In this document: one piece after another, positions 24,450-36,954 of the stretch | How positions within the stretch are numbered: position 1 is the stretch's first letter | Layout of the letters: each line of letters starts with the position of its first letter | NCBI RefSeq assembly: GCF_048128805.1 | Contig: NC_136002.1 | Coordinates: 26,494,602-26,558,601 of the forward strand | Length of the DNA: 64,000 nt | Reading direction: 5' to 3' | Source: Centroberyx gerrardi | Taxonomy: Eukaryota > Chordata > Actinopteri > Beryciformes > Berycidae | The notes under the pieces: model-generated | The model's input: the letters and a program-made list of their open reading frames with translations, nothing else | Database searches by the model: none | Told to the model about the DNA's origin: nothing | Position numbers and translations under genes: made by a program

Positions 24450-27400
24450 ATACGGAGGCCACCTGAGCCCCTGAGGTTTTCGGGGGCCGTGTACGTGCCG
24501 GCCGTCAGATGTAATCTGACACCGCTATTATATTACCTGGGTCCTCAGTTAGATTTACACTGGCAGGTAACGTCCCCGCATCACCATATTCAAAGTAATG
24601 GCTGCTCTAAGTGCGTTTCAGAGAGGGGGAGAAGAAGATATTGAGGTTGTCAGCTGAGGCAGAGTTTATTGCTGGTATCTTATTCACTGGGATAATCTCC
24701 ACACCCTTGCTGAGTTCTTCTTTCATGTTGCGTTTTGGATTAGAAATCGGCCGTTTTGTGCCCCATGCTGGCTATAAATTCAAGTTCAAGTTCTTTATTG
24801 TCATATGCACAGAGAAAACAACAATTAAATTCTTAGTTTGCTGTCCTCTCTGATGCCAAAGAAAACTAAAATAGAAAATAAGAAGGTGATGTTCAAGTTA
24901 TAATTGTTTAACCTGAATCATTTCTAAACCCAAGATTTCAAACCCACTTTTTTCCAGGTTATGTCAACTGTACATCCTGCTCGTCTGTACATAATCCGTC
25001 GTGATTTTACCCATGATTCACTGGGCCTTGGCTTGGCACAAACACAAAGAGACAGAGTCACTCTGGGCTGACTCATCCTCACGACACTTTTTCATCAAAC
25101 CATTCGTCTCTGCCAGAGGAGCGGAGAGCGGAGAGCGGTCTGTAAAACCTTAGATCCCCCCGGCCGCTCTGCCATCGCCTCAGGAAAGATCAACAAGCAG
25201 CAGCACAGCTCCACTGTTGCTTATTTTCTTTACTGATAATGAAGAGAGTGGCTGGGAAGGACTGTCATCGTCTCCCACTGGCCTTCTTCACATCACCGCA
25301 AATCTCTCAGCATTAAAAACATACTATTTGTTGTTTTTATTCTACTGTTTTGTCTATATCTACTATTCTATCAATACTCCTCTCACAAGTATTGCACACT
25401 TTTGCCTGTGTAATTATTACATCCTATGTAGTGTAGGCTTGAGACAAAATAATTTAAAATATGGTATCATCTTGTCATGCTCCTCGTATCAGTTTCAACT
25501 TTAAAGTATAGGTCTACTTCAATGCAATGATATATTCCTCTAGAGATTTATTAGGTTGATAATAACGAGAATGCTTATACAATAATTACATCACTGTTTC
25601 ACAAACGACAAGCAGCACAGTGGTTCTACTTGCCTACTGCTACACAAAATCTAGTGATTATCACAGTTATATTATGGACACATTATGAGGCACTGCTGCT
25701 TATATTCTCCATGCAGTCAATATTAAACTTATTTTCCAGATTCTTTCATGCTTCTTTACAAGAATGTATGGAGTCAGCAGCCTCCCACAAAGTGATCGAG
25801 ATGTGTTGAGAATTTATACACAAAACATATTAAAGCTGATTTGCAAGAAAAATAATCAAGGTAAAAAAAGAAAAATTGTTTGGATTTCCCTGTTTGCCTC
25901 ATTTTGACATGTGGAAACTGTTTTTTGATTGTTGTGTTTCTGTATTATTAGTGAAATATGACTTCTCAAAGATGAAAGCCACAAGTCTTCATTTGTTACT
26001 AAACCACAGATAAGAGACAAGCTTATGAGAGATCCTGTAATGGCAAAGACTACATAGATTTACACCTATATCAACCTGTAATTCCATGCTACTCTCTCTG
26101 CAATGTGTTTTGCACCTGCATTCCTCTCCGAGTTAAACTTTTTACGGCAATTACACAGTTAATCCGCTCCGGGAGATGAATGTTTTCTCCACCAGCTGCA
26201 TCAGCAACATCATCTCAGTCTAATGGTCCTTTCCACCAGAGGGGGGAGCCAAAGTATTTTTCTGTCAGGAGAGACAGATATACCAGCTGAGCTAGTGGGG
26301 AATTCATCCATAGTGACACATAGTGACTACATTACACATATATAAGGGCAAATACAACAATATCCAAACACCATAATCATCTTCCCTGCAACTCAGATTC
26401 ATCAAAACTTACTTTCAAACTGCAAACACTGCATCATTATGTTTTTCTTTGTTCTCTTTTAGTAAATGAGTCATGGGTTTTTACCTCTATCTCCAAGAAA
26501 TCTTTATCAGTTCCCGTGTTCACTTCCTGGTTGCGGGGTCTAGGCTCCCTGTGCATGCTGGTCCTGCTGGTCTGTGCATTTGGCCACGGGAAGCTGCGTT
26601 GAAATGGAGGTTGTCTAGCCTTCTCGTTGTGTTACGGTCAAATCTGACCCATTTACAACTTTCCGCTGTCATAAAAATGGTAAAAAAAAATTTTAAAAAA
26701 AAGGCTTCATGACATCCTCCACACTAGGTATCAGAACACAATAAAATCATGTTCACAACTTTTAGTGAAGGGTATGTGTTTTATTCAAATTTAGGACATC
26801 TGTGTAGTTTCTGGTCCGGGCGGCCATAGAAAATGAATGGGTGAGACTGTAATAAAGAGCAAAGAGTACCCAATTCAGAGTTCAGGGGTTTAGTTTTGCA
26901 ACCATATGTCAACTAAGAGTATCTAGCAGATGGCAACACACACACACACACACACACACACCTGCAAAGCTCCAGCTGTTGTCCCATCCCCATCTCACCC
27001 CACGACAACCACAACTTCCAAGCAAAACATTACACCTGTTACTTATGAGAACCTTATGAGAACACAACCACAACACGGTGCAATCTTTGCAATTGTGATA
27101 ATGATTAGGAATTCAGTCGCTTAAAAGGTGTAAGACAGCATGAGGTGGGAATCTAATGTTTTGTGGTTGCTAATAAAGAGTTTTAAAGGGGGGCGAAACA
27201 CCATAACGAAACCCAAGGGCTAGAAGTGAGGTACTTGAGAGTCTGACGGCATCTACCTCTAGGAAGTCTGTGAGTTTCACTACCTTTCCTGCTGGGTCCC
27301 ATCACTCTCTGCTCTCCTCATGGCCTCTGAAGCTTTTCCCACCCTGAACAGACTGTGAGGTCAATCATCTGTAACGCTGCAAATGTTGAGCTGTGAAAAC

Positions 27401-27899
27401 TGCTGTGATAGAAAGCTCAGGGAATTTCGTGACCACATATTTAGAGGTGTGAGGTATTTATCTTGTGCGAACATAAGAAAGACTGAGAGGGTTTTGTCTA
27501 GTAGGCCCATGGAAGTCGTATTTCGTTACTGCAATGAGTCAGGTTTTGTGCCGATACATCTCACTTTCAGTCTGTACAAGTGGCCATTTTGACTGGGATA
27601 TGTAAAAGGTTGAGAATCACTGATGTAGCCTATATGTCCCTTATGTTTGCTGCTATGTAGATACTTAAATAAATGCAGATGATTGAAGTGTTATGGATGC
27701 TCATCTCAACACTTGTTAGTCCTTTGTACAGTTAATTGAAACTATTTATGAATTCTCAGGTAACATGGAACAGTCTAACTGGAGATTGTAGTTTGGAGTT
27801 TAAGTGATTTGTTACCAGGAGAGTTTTGCCTGCAGCCTGCCTGAGAATAATAAATATTTCAAACTGTCAAATCAGTACTGATAAGAAATCAAGGATCAG
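23069..27899. other. Intergenic region with microsatellites; no supported gene
   Basis: It holds the receptor 3' UTR of unknown length (no clear AATAAA seen close by). An AT-rich block at about 23510-23900 repeats words such as TTAAGGG and TTAATTAT. Microsatellites are (CA)n at 23994-24013, (GT)n at 24304-24330 and 24411-24439, and (CA)n at 26937-26961. A LINE tail lies near 24776. The open frames here are short or follow the repeats. Confidence 0.6.
24776..24855 (-). mobile_element. LINE 3' end fragment
   Basis: TTCAAGTTCTTTATTGTCAT followed by ATGCACAG...AAATTCTTAG is, on the minus strand, the TGACAATAAAGAACTTGAAC end found on L2/Rex-type LINEs. It is related to the end at 47690. Only the tail remains. 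Confidence 0.45.
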
Positions 27900-28643
27900 A
27901 TGCAGTTCAGTGACATCAGAGCTATCCCAACCTGCAAAAAATACATATCACATACTGTATATTTGAGAATATATTTAGAAGAACATTTCAAGCTGGTTCT
28001 GGGCCTGGACTCTTCTGTCCAGCAGCAGGAACAGACCCAGACCCAGAAGAAATGGAGCAGGAAGGAATATAAGAAGATGAGGCAGGCCCAGGAAAAGGCA
28101 CAGATCCAGGTCAAGTCCCAGGTCCAGGCCCAGGTCCATGCCCATGAACAGACCCAGGAACAGGCCCCAGTCCAGGCCCAGGAAAAGGCACAGATCCAGG
28201 CCCAGGTCCAGGTCCAGGCCCAGGTCCAGGTCCAGGCCCAGGTCCAGGCCCAGGTCCAGGCCCAGGTCCATGCCCATGAACAGACCCAGGAACAGGCCCC
28301 AGTCCAGGCCCAGGAAAAGGCACAGATCCAGGTCCAGGCCCAGGTCCAGGCCCAGGTCCATGCCTGTGAACATGCCCAGGAAAAGGCCCAGGAACAGGCC
28401 CAGGAAAAGGAAAAACCCCTGGAGGAGAAAGACCGAGAGTGGGCAAAGAGAAAAACCTTAATGATGGATAAGATTGCTGTTCTGGAGCTTTTGGAGAAGA
28501 AGCAGAAGAAGAAGCGTAGCTTGCTGCGTAGACTCGCTGATGCCCTTACTCCGAAACGCAAGGAGAAAAAGAAGAACAAGGAGGACAAGATGGAGTCGAC
28601 TTCCAACGAAGACTCCAACAAATCCTTCAATTCTTCAATGTGA
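27900..28643 (+). CDS. Putative intronless open frame with Gln-rich hexanucleotide-repeat core (uncertain)
   Basis: I do not recognise this 247-residue frame. The first 50 or so residues are non-repetitive (MQFSDIRAIPTCKKYISHTV at the start). About residues 60-165 are built from a CAGGYC hexanucleotide repeat giving QAQVQAQV-type sequence, with two copies of a longer unit containing HAHEQTQEQAPVQAQEKAQI. The tail is strongly charged, with LLEKKQKKKRSLLRRLADAL and KRKEKKKNKED, and could form a helix or nuclear-localisation-like region. AATAAA at 28784-28789 follows after a (CA)n run. Against a real gene: the period-6 repeat keeps several frames open on both strands, including a 300-residue frame opposite, and no promoter or intron is seen. 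In favour: non-repeat sequence on both sides stays open and a poly(A) signal follows. Confidence 0.35.
   Translation: MQFSDIRAIPTCKKYISHTVYLRIYLEEHFKLVLGLDSSVQQQEQTQTQKKWSRKEYKKMRQAQEKAQIQVKSQVQAQVHAHEQTQEQAPVQAQEKAQIQAQVQVQAQVQVQAQVQAQVQAQVHAHEQTQEQAPVQAQEKAQIQVQAQVQAQVHACEHAQEKAQEQAQEKEKPLEEKDREWAKRKTLMMDKIAVLELLEKKQKKKRSLLRRLADALTPKRKEKKKNKEDKMESTSNEDSNKSFNSSM
28081..28405. repeat. Hexanucleotide minisatellite (CAGGYC)n with a higher-order duplication
   Basis: The array alternates CAGGCC and CAGGTC. A longer unit of roughly 130 bp containing CCATGCCCATGAACAGACCC occurs at about 28135 and again at about 28270. It forms the core of the open frame at 27900-28643. Confidence 0.8.
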
Positions 28644-28660
28644 GCACATTGACACCTGTG

Positions 28661-28670
<10 letters not shown>

Positions 28671-28700
<30 letters not shown>
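28671..28700. repeat. (CA)n microsatellite
   Basis: A pure CA run of about 30 bp lies between the stop of the repeat-bearing open frame and its AATAAA. Confidence 0.9.
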
Positions 28701-28706
<6 letters not shown>

Positions 28707-28789
28707 ACGCCCCTACATCCATTTTCAACCACCCCCTTATATCCCCCAAATTCCCACAAACCCTTTGCCTTGTATTTTTCCTCAATAAA

Positions 28790-31431
28790 AGATATCAATG
28801 ATATCTAAAATAATGTTCGTTCGAAAATGTGACTCTGACACAGCCCATAATTACAACCAATAGAAAATAATGAGAAAAAACATGAGTAAACATTATAAGC
28901 AACTATACTTTTCCTCCACTGCAATCTGCCTACAATACAGACAGTCATGGAATTCTGGACATACTGGAAACAAACAATAAAAATATTCTCAGATTTGGGT
29001 CCGAGAGAAAAAATCGAATCAAATGGGGGTCTGTGGCTCTAATGTAGACTAAATTATGGGTCCTTGATATGAAAAAGGTTGAGAATCACTGAATTAAGTG
29101 ATGGAATTTTGAACACAAGGCCCGGATTGAAAATAACCAGAATTATCCATAATGTTTCCAAGCATCACTACCTACTGTATGCATATAAAAAATGTAGGCT
29201 ACTAACATTACCTCTTGGTGTTTATCTTCAGGTGCTGCATTCATGTTTGCCATTCAGTTTGGTCAGACATACTTTTTTTTGTCCCATTAAAAGATCCCTG
29301 GTTTGGTTTTCTCTTTGCTTCCCGTTGCTTGAAGGCATGTTTCTTGGAACACAGGATTGTAGTTTTGAACAAAAAGCAAAAAAAAAAAACAATGCGCTGG
29401 CTTGATGGTCCCATCTCTAACATGCCCAACAGCCAATCATAACTAAGGATTTTGGGGTGGCACCTGGGGTAGACACGCCCCTGATTCTGTACTCTTGTTG
29501 TCACAGCCATGACAGCAAGACAAAGACCACAAACATTTCTTTGCCTTTTGTAAACCATCAGGCACTTCCACACTACTTTCAAAGGCCTCTAATAATAATA
29601 ATAATAATGATAATCTTTTTTTTTAAGCTCTTATCACCTAACTCTTGTTAACTGCTCCCTCTTTTTTAGTAAACTACAGTAGTTCCCTGTTTCCTTCTCT
29701 GAATCAGGACTGTTCCCTTCAATTTGGAAGCCAAATAATATATCTGCTTGGTGTCTCTGAAGTGTTTGTTTAGGAACATTATTTGCCGTTAGGCCTTCTA
29801 AAAAAACGTTAAGCCCTCTAGTCACCAGAAGTGGTTTTGTTTTGGTGAAGGACTAGGCTATATTCATGCCTGTGAAACTGGATCACAAGTTGTTTTTGAC
29901 TGTTTGACTGGTAAACCACGAAATGTTTTCTTTTTCAGTAATGGAATACACTGTCACTGTCTGTATTTGTAAGTGTTGATGAAGTTCAGAACACATTCTC
30001 CATGTGAACTGTTTGCTAAGAGAGGATATGGGTTGAGTTTACTAAACTGAAGGAATATATTAGTATGGTCATATTTCTCCATCATGACCTGTGGCCTAGA
30101 GATAATGCAAGGAATACTGTGTGGTCATTATACCAATATGAAACAACCCCTTTCCTGTGGCAGTGTGGTGTGTTGTTGGTGAGTTACAAGCCAGTCCATC
30201 AGTCGGCTACTCTACATTTCCGCACCACAAACCACTTGAGCGACTCTCCTCCCTCCTGGCTCCGCTCCAGCCAGGACAGCAGAGTCACTCCCTCTCTTTT
30301 GTCATGAGCTGAAAACTGAAAGTAAGAATAAAATACAATGAAAATAAATAAGTGAAAAGTAGCTTATATATTTAAGTAGCTTAGTCACAGGAATATTGTA
30401 CATGTTTTCTCAGGAAACTATGGCTCTGACCTTTGAACTCGTCTGTGGTTGTTTGTAATGTTGGAGATCCAGAGATTTAAGTTTAGTCTATAATGTTACA
30501 CTTATTATTGCATGTGGCTCTGCTCTTATGAAGAACTTAATCCTATAATACGTTTTAGAATGAAACAAATATCAGAGCAAAAGTCTCTGTAGGAATTATA
30601 GGAATGTGTATTGATAGCATAGGAAATTAAAAATATCATTAGACTAAGTACAATATAAAACAGACACACTATGAATGTCTATAGCAATATTAAAGGGAAT
30701 ATTATGGGGATTTTTTTGTTAAGGTGGACAATGCTAAATGCCTAAATTCTAGTAAATACACAATCCCATACACAATATTGTGAGTTTGAATATAGATTTA
30801 GTGATTTAGAAGTGCACTGCTCTGTGAAATTGATTAAATTTGTGAAATTGTGCCGCTGGTGATGTCCCTCCTCTGCTGAGTCAAGTCAGCCAGAGAGAGA
30901 CAGATAGCTACCAGAAGTTAGACAATATTGCCTTCAAAATAAAAGTGTAAAAAGAAAACGAATTTGGGTGAACTACACAACAAAACTCACACCAAGATAT
31001 GAATTGGGGTGAAATTCTAGCTGTAAAATAGGTAGGCTACTAAAAAGATTTTAATGTGCATGGTATTTCCTGATGAAAAAGTGTCTTGTGTGTGAGTAAT
31101 TTAAGGTTAAAGAAATGTATAGGCCTTGCTGTTGACTGTCGAAAAAAACAAAACAGAAAAATCTTTAGGTATATCTTTATTTTAATTTTTGTAGGCTACT
31201 TTGTGTAACTCAAAAAGCCATGCAGCATTTTTGCATTTTATAAAGCTGATATGCCTGCACCAATGTTGCAAACCTGTATTAATATAGGCTAGTAGATGAA
31301 GTTGATAATTGTATCGTTTTGTGTTATCGAGATCTAAATATCTTTCCGATAGACTATCAGTTCAAAACAGTTTCAAGTGTTTTAATATGAATTTCTCCTG
31401 TGGTCTGATAGCATATTGTGAAAATGTGCTT
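28790..31431. other. Intergenic, AT-rich; no gene seen
   Basis: Fragments with hAT-like end words (GGTTGAGAATCACTG at 29077) and a T/A-rich filler are present. An (ATA)n run lies near 29593. I see no exon with family resemblance. Confidence 0.5.
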
Positions 31432-31482
31432 AGAACGTCCGTTAATATGGCTTTTATTTTGAAAGCCATGACCGGACGTTCT
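31432..31482. other. 51-bp imperfect palindrome upstream of rcsd1
   Basis: AGAACGTCCG (31432-31441) pairs with CGGACGTTCT (31473-31482), and ATGGCTTT (31447-31454) pairs with AAAGCCAT (31462-31469). This leaves a small 5/3-base internal loop and a 7-base end loop. It lies about 270-320 bp before the rcsd1 ATG. It could be a cruciform/hairpin, a binding site for a dimeric factor, or a degenerate MITE. Confidence 0.7.
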
Positions 31483-31608
31483 GTTATTAACCTGTCGCGC
31501 TTGACACATGGGGAGCAGCGCAGCGTAGCCATGGATGTATTAAACTAGCGCACGAATCAGCGCGTGAAAGTTGTCCACTCCTCCTCCACGAGGCTGGTAT
31601 GGCTCCAG

Positions 31609-31615
31609 ATATAAA
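31609..31615 (+). promoter_or_regulatory. rcsd1: Candidate TATA box of rcsd1
   Basis: ATATAAA within CCAGATATAAACACAG lies about 140 bp before the start codon at 31751, leaving room for a 5' UTR of about 110 bp. The surrounding 31480-31740 is GC-richer than its flanks. The sequence alone cannot show that it is used. Confidence 0.4.
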
Positions 31616-31750
31616 CACAGACCACCCAGCCCTGTTCCAGCAGTTCACGCGCTGCACATACTCGTCTCCCCGCGCTGGAGAAGAGACTTTGCTTCAAGAG
31701 GCATAACGGAAAACAAGCAGGAGGAGAGGAGCTGTGGCACAATCCCCAGG

Positions 31751-33914
31751 ATGGAGGTAACACCTACTTTCATCGTGTTTTCGGTGTAATTCGGGACACT
31801 AGAGCAGATATTTATGTTTATTATGCAGATGCGTATGTGTAGTTGCAATTTCAACACTGCGTGGCGAGGTGTGCTATAACGAATAATCAGAAGATTACCT
31901 GCAAATTTATATGGCTATTCCTATAGAAACTTACAGTGTATCGGTTGTGCCCAACAGTGAATTTATAGTCACCTTATGTTATTTTATAGTATTTTGTTTT
32001 TATCTCCTATGGTACACTATAATATTCCTATGATATACCTATAGGGACTTACAGTGTGTGTGGCAATCAATAGTGAAGTTATAATGAATTTCATACTTTA
32101 TGGTATTTTCTTCTTTTTTTTTTAATCTCCTGTGGTATCACTATAATATCCTATAGGGACTTGTAGTGTGTATTGGGTACTTATAGTGATATTATTGACA
32201 TTTTTACCCTTTATTGTTAGATTTTATGTGGTATTTTATTATATATTTGTGTCCTATAGTAGCTCCATGACATTTTGTGGTGATACTTGTATGGTATCCT
32301 TCTAAAAAGTATTATAGCATTACTGTGGTTCCTTGTCCCATGTTGTTATGCTATTAACATCCTTTCTGGTACTTCAGAGCACATAGATGCTTTGGTTCAC
32401 TATAGAAACATTATTGTTGATGTAGACTGATATGGTTTGGAAGCAGGTTTGTGGTAATGACTTGGAAACAACCTTCACTACAAGTAACCACAGTGTGAGA
32501 GACAGGAAGTGGAGCTGACAGAACATCTGTCACGGGCCAGTGTGTGTTAGTTAGTTGTGATAAATGTGTGGAGTAAATGCCATTCCTCATTTTTGTTTTA
32601 GCTTATGACTATGTGTTTTGTTTTAAAATGTACAGTTACATACATTACACTTATGTACAACACCCATCCTGAAAACAGCCGAAAACTCTTGCTTCCTCTT
32701 TTAGAAGGCTGAACTTCTTCCTCTACCTTTTACCCATTTTATGTATACTAAAGCTAAAAGAAAAACATGCTCTTATGGTATAGGAAGTGTATACTAGTCC
32801 TTCTACACATCTGTTTTTTTTTTGCAGGGCTTGCTTGCAGGTCTCCTCCCTGCATAACATGCTCCGCTCTCAGACTTTTAACATCATTCTCAAGTATTTC
32901 ATGTGATGTGGTAGATAGGAGGAGAAACGCCTGTTTTTCCCACAGAAAGCGAGGGAGCACATTAGTAACATACACAGAAACTACTCTTACACTGCTGAAT
33001 TTCAGGACTCAGCTATGCTTTCCTATATAGCAGGGAAGCTCAGTTTTGGATTAGTGAACATTTACTACTTTTCACCATAGCCAAAAATGAGGGAAAAGAA
33101 TTTGGACTGCTCCCAAATCTGGAAAAGATGAAAAAAAAAGTAAAAAAATAGGGGGCTTTCCTAGAGATACCCATTTTCTATTTGTTACAGTTTCTATAAG
33201 ATGAAGCTATTTCGAGTGTAAAAACTTGAAGCTGCACTCGGCAGCTTCACACTTTGGTGAACCCCAATTTTTGAAAGTTTGAAGGACTTCATTACCCAGA
33301 AATCATGTAACGTGACTTCAGTAAACTGCACCCTTTCGGGAGCTAAACCTCTATCTTCTTCGTCGTTGGTGCGTCCAGCTTTCATGGACGGATCGCTCAC
33401 TCACTGCTGTTTACGAGAAAGTTTTGTATTTTGCTTTTTAAAAGTTTTGATTCGTCGCTTCTTGAGCGCCCGAAAAGGTTTCCCACCAGCAAACTCGACA
33501 CCAGAAATTGATTTGGGCAAATAGGAAAAATCTATGGGACGCTCTTCTCTGTTGCAGCCCCAATTTGGGTTTTTAGACTGATGGGACGGGTGTATTTTTT
33601 ACATACATTGCCTGTAGTGCCGCTTTAAACAAACATTATATGGACCCATAGTCAGTCTCCCGTTCACCGTCAATGGAACTGTTCCAGCTTTGTGCATCTT
33701 GATGACATCACAGCCTTAGTTCTGTGGTTTCCAGCTTTAGGAAAGAGTTGTTCATGTTCACAAGTATTGATTTACAGTAACTGCCTTAAGCCAGAGGATT
33801 AGCACATGGAAATTCTTAAATTTTGTGGTGTCCCATGTTAGAACCTCCGGGCATTAAGTAGACAAACTGGAAATTTTGTGCATGTGTGTGTGTGTGTATG
33901 TGCACCTGAGCATT

Positions 33915-33956
<42 letters not shown>

Positions 33957-35768
33957 CGTGTGTGTGGTGGTTATCCTTTGAGGGAAAAAACGGCACTGTG
34001 AAAAACACCGGAGCTAGAGGAGTGAGTATATGGGATTGCCTTGCCAACCATATGGCATGCACATTTATTATGTAATCCATAGTAAAGTTAGGAGAGCAAT
34101 AACACAGGAACTCTGTCTGTAGCGGCCAAGAGTTTACTAATGAGTTGGTTTTATTACTTTTATTTTACAACAGTTTGTCACTTTTCTAGTGTGACACCAT
34201 AATTAATAATTAATAATAATAATAATAGTACTGATAATAATAATAATTATTGTTGTTGTTGTTATTACTTCTATTACTACTACTGCCACTACTGCTATAT
34301 CTACTACCTCTACCACTACTACTACTATTACTACTACTACTACTACTAGTAAAACTATTACATCCACCATACTGCCACAGTAAAGAGAGAGTACTGTAGC
34401 ATCCTTTGGTCCTTTGTTTGACTGTGAAATACAGGATGGGGAGATCCACTGGTATAATGTGTGGAGCTTGTCAAAACCGGACACTTTCAATGATAAATAC
34501 AGTCTGAAGTGTTGGCTGAGGCCGTATATTCAGCTATATGTGTTTGAGTGAAGGATGAATGGTTTGCTCTGACCTGAACATAGAACAGACTCTTAACTAA
34601 CCGTGAAACTCAGAGTCAATGGACTGTAAAGCATCAGCATGAAAGTCATTCTAAGTAATTGTGGACCATTCTTTATGTCATGGTGTCTTGTTATGACTGG
34701 ATTTCCGTTCAGAGCGCAGTGCGCAGTGTAGTGTAAACCAATAAAACAGAACTGGGCTTACCAGAGTGTTTTTTTTTTTCGCGTCTATCTATTCTGTTTT
34801 TGTTTCTGAGTGTTGCATAGTAGTACAGCTCATGCCATTCATGAAGACATCTGATTAATGGGCAAGTCTGACTTTGTTTTTACACTGCTTCCTTTATGCT
34901 GCTTTATTTGTTTCTTGCCCTTAAAGACCCCATGAAGTGGCATGGAGAGCGTGATTTGACATATTTCTGAATTAAACAGAAAGTTAGGGCGGGAAACATC
35001 AATGGGAGGGACTTATTCGAATATTGCGGAAGTGGGCGGGTCAGATTTCTAGAAATAAACTTTTTTTTTAATACATTTTTGGGCTGTATTGGTGAATAGG
35101 TGTACACCAAGTCCAGCAACTTATAACAAAAGATATTTTTCATTTCATGGGGTCTTTAAAGGCCCGCATCCTATACAGTGCATGTGGCTGTGCTATATGG
35201 CTGACATGTGATGTGATTATCTCCTGAATGCCAGCTACTGACAGTAAGTCCTGCTATCAGGGATGAGGCTGTGTCAGACTCTGCCCAGACGGCTGCCCCG
35301 CGGCAGCCCCAAGCAGGGCATGGGGCAGAGAGATAGCAGGGTGGAACCACAGAGGAGATAGAGAGGAGGGAACTGTGATCTACAATGAAAAACACACTGT
35401 TGGTTTCAAGGAAGTTCTGTCATAAAGAGATGTAAGGAGTTCACTGAAGTGTGAAAGGTGTCTTAAGCTGGGTACACACTACACAACTTTAGGCTCAATT
35501 TAACTGTCCCAGGCAACTTTTTGAGACAAAATCCTCAAGTCGGAACTGACTCGTTATAAGCTTGAGTCCAGACCGTGACCTTTCACATGTACCACTCCCC
35601 AATTCTCCATAACTCCCATCACTCCCCTGCATGCTGTCTAATACTGCAGAATATTTGATCCTAAAGAATGCAAGGTCCCAAGTCAGGGCGTCTTCAGCTG
35701 CATCTCCACCGGTGATGGATGATGGAATCCAAACCCTGTCGAGCTGAATCTTTTAAGGAGCTATAAGA

Positions 35769-35800
<32 letters not shown>

Positions 35801-36912
35801 GGGTAGCGAGGCTTCATTGAATGAAGTAATCCCAAAGCTGCGCTGCGCGATAGTTGCTGCGCTATTCAGCCTCCAGCTCCCACCCAGCTGATCCACAGGC
35901 CAGATGGTTTTTGTCCTCGTGATTGCTAGACCGGAGTGGATGAGAATACCACAACAACATGCAGAGTCTGGACGAAGTACTCTATGTTGTTGAGCTGTTT
36001 ACTTTTTTTTTTTAATATCTTTTTTTTTTTTTTTTTAACTGATAATTCACTCTCCACTCTTGGCCATTTCATTGCACAGCAGCTGGAATATCTTAAGCAG
36101 CCTGTTGTAGTTATCATAGTGAAATATCACAGCGAATTCCACGAACAAGTCATCCGTCCAAGTATCTTCATTATTTTCTCAAAGGACTTGACTTGCTTGA
36201 GCTACATGTACACTACCAGTCAAAAGTTTGGACACGCATTTTTCTTTATTTTTTTTTACTATTTTTCACATTTTAGAATAATAGTAAAGACATCAAAACT
36301 ATGAAATAACACAAATGGAATTATGCAGTGACCAAAAAAGTGTTAAACAAATCAAAACTATCTTATATTTTAGATTCTTTAAAGTAGCCGCCCTTTGCCT
36401 TGATGGAAAGGCAAAGGCTTTGGAAAGAAATTCATACATAGGCATCAACTTCACTATTTATATTTGTCTAAGAAATACATTTCAAGCATTTAAGCATAAG
36501 CCATTAGATCAAAATGGCTTTAAGGTAATGAAAAACATAGTACATTCAATCAGGTGTGTCCAACCTTTTGACTGGTAGTGTATGTGCTTTACAGTAACTT
36601 CAGAATATTTGTCTCTTGTCTCTTTCATAGACATACAACATTTCGGTCTTGTGATCTTCCTCGGGTAATACAAGTTTTATCAACAGCTTTCTGTTCTCAG
36701 GTCTTCTGGCCTCTATTTCTGGATGTGTTTTCATTCTCTCTTTGCACGCTTATTATTTCTATTTCATATTTATGTTTCCACACCCTACAGTACTAGTCCG
36801 TGTCTGCAGCACCTCCCGTTCCCCTCGAGGCAGCGGCGGCAGCAGCAACGCCTCTTACATGAGAGTGTCCATTTACCTCATCTCTCGGACTGAGGCCCCT
36901 CTTCTGGATGCT

Positions 36913-36954
<42 letters not shown>

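Noticed and set aside
27896..28798. 300-codon minus-strand frame rich in Trp-Ala repeats
   Set aside because: It arises because the CAGGYC hexanucleotide array has no stop in most frames. The flanks give no recognisable protein.
27600..29092. A complete hAT element between GTTGAGAATCACTG-like words at 27609 and 29077
   Set aside because: Both words are in the same orientation, and I found no matching left termini or target duplications; only end fragments can be claimed.
33838..34080. His-Thr-rich small frames over GT/CA tracts (also at 19.8, 24.3 and 36.9 kb)
   Set aside because: Dinucleotide repeats are open in several frames and give Cys-Val or His-Thr runs; not genes.
35465..35540. MITE end GCTGGGTACACACTACACAA
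   Set aside because: It looks like a known type of MITE left end, but no right end could be found in the following kilobase.
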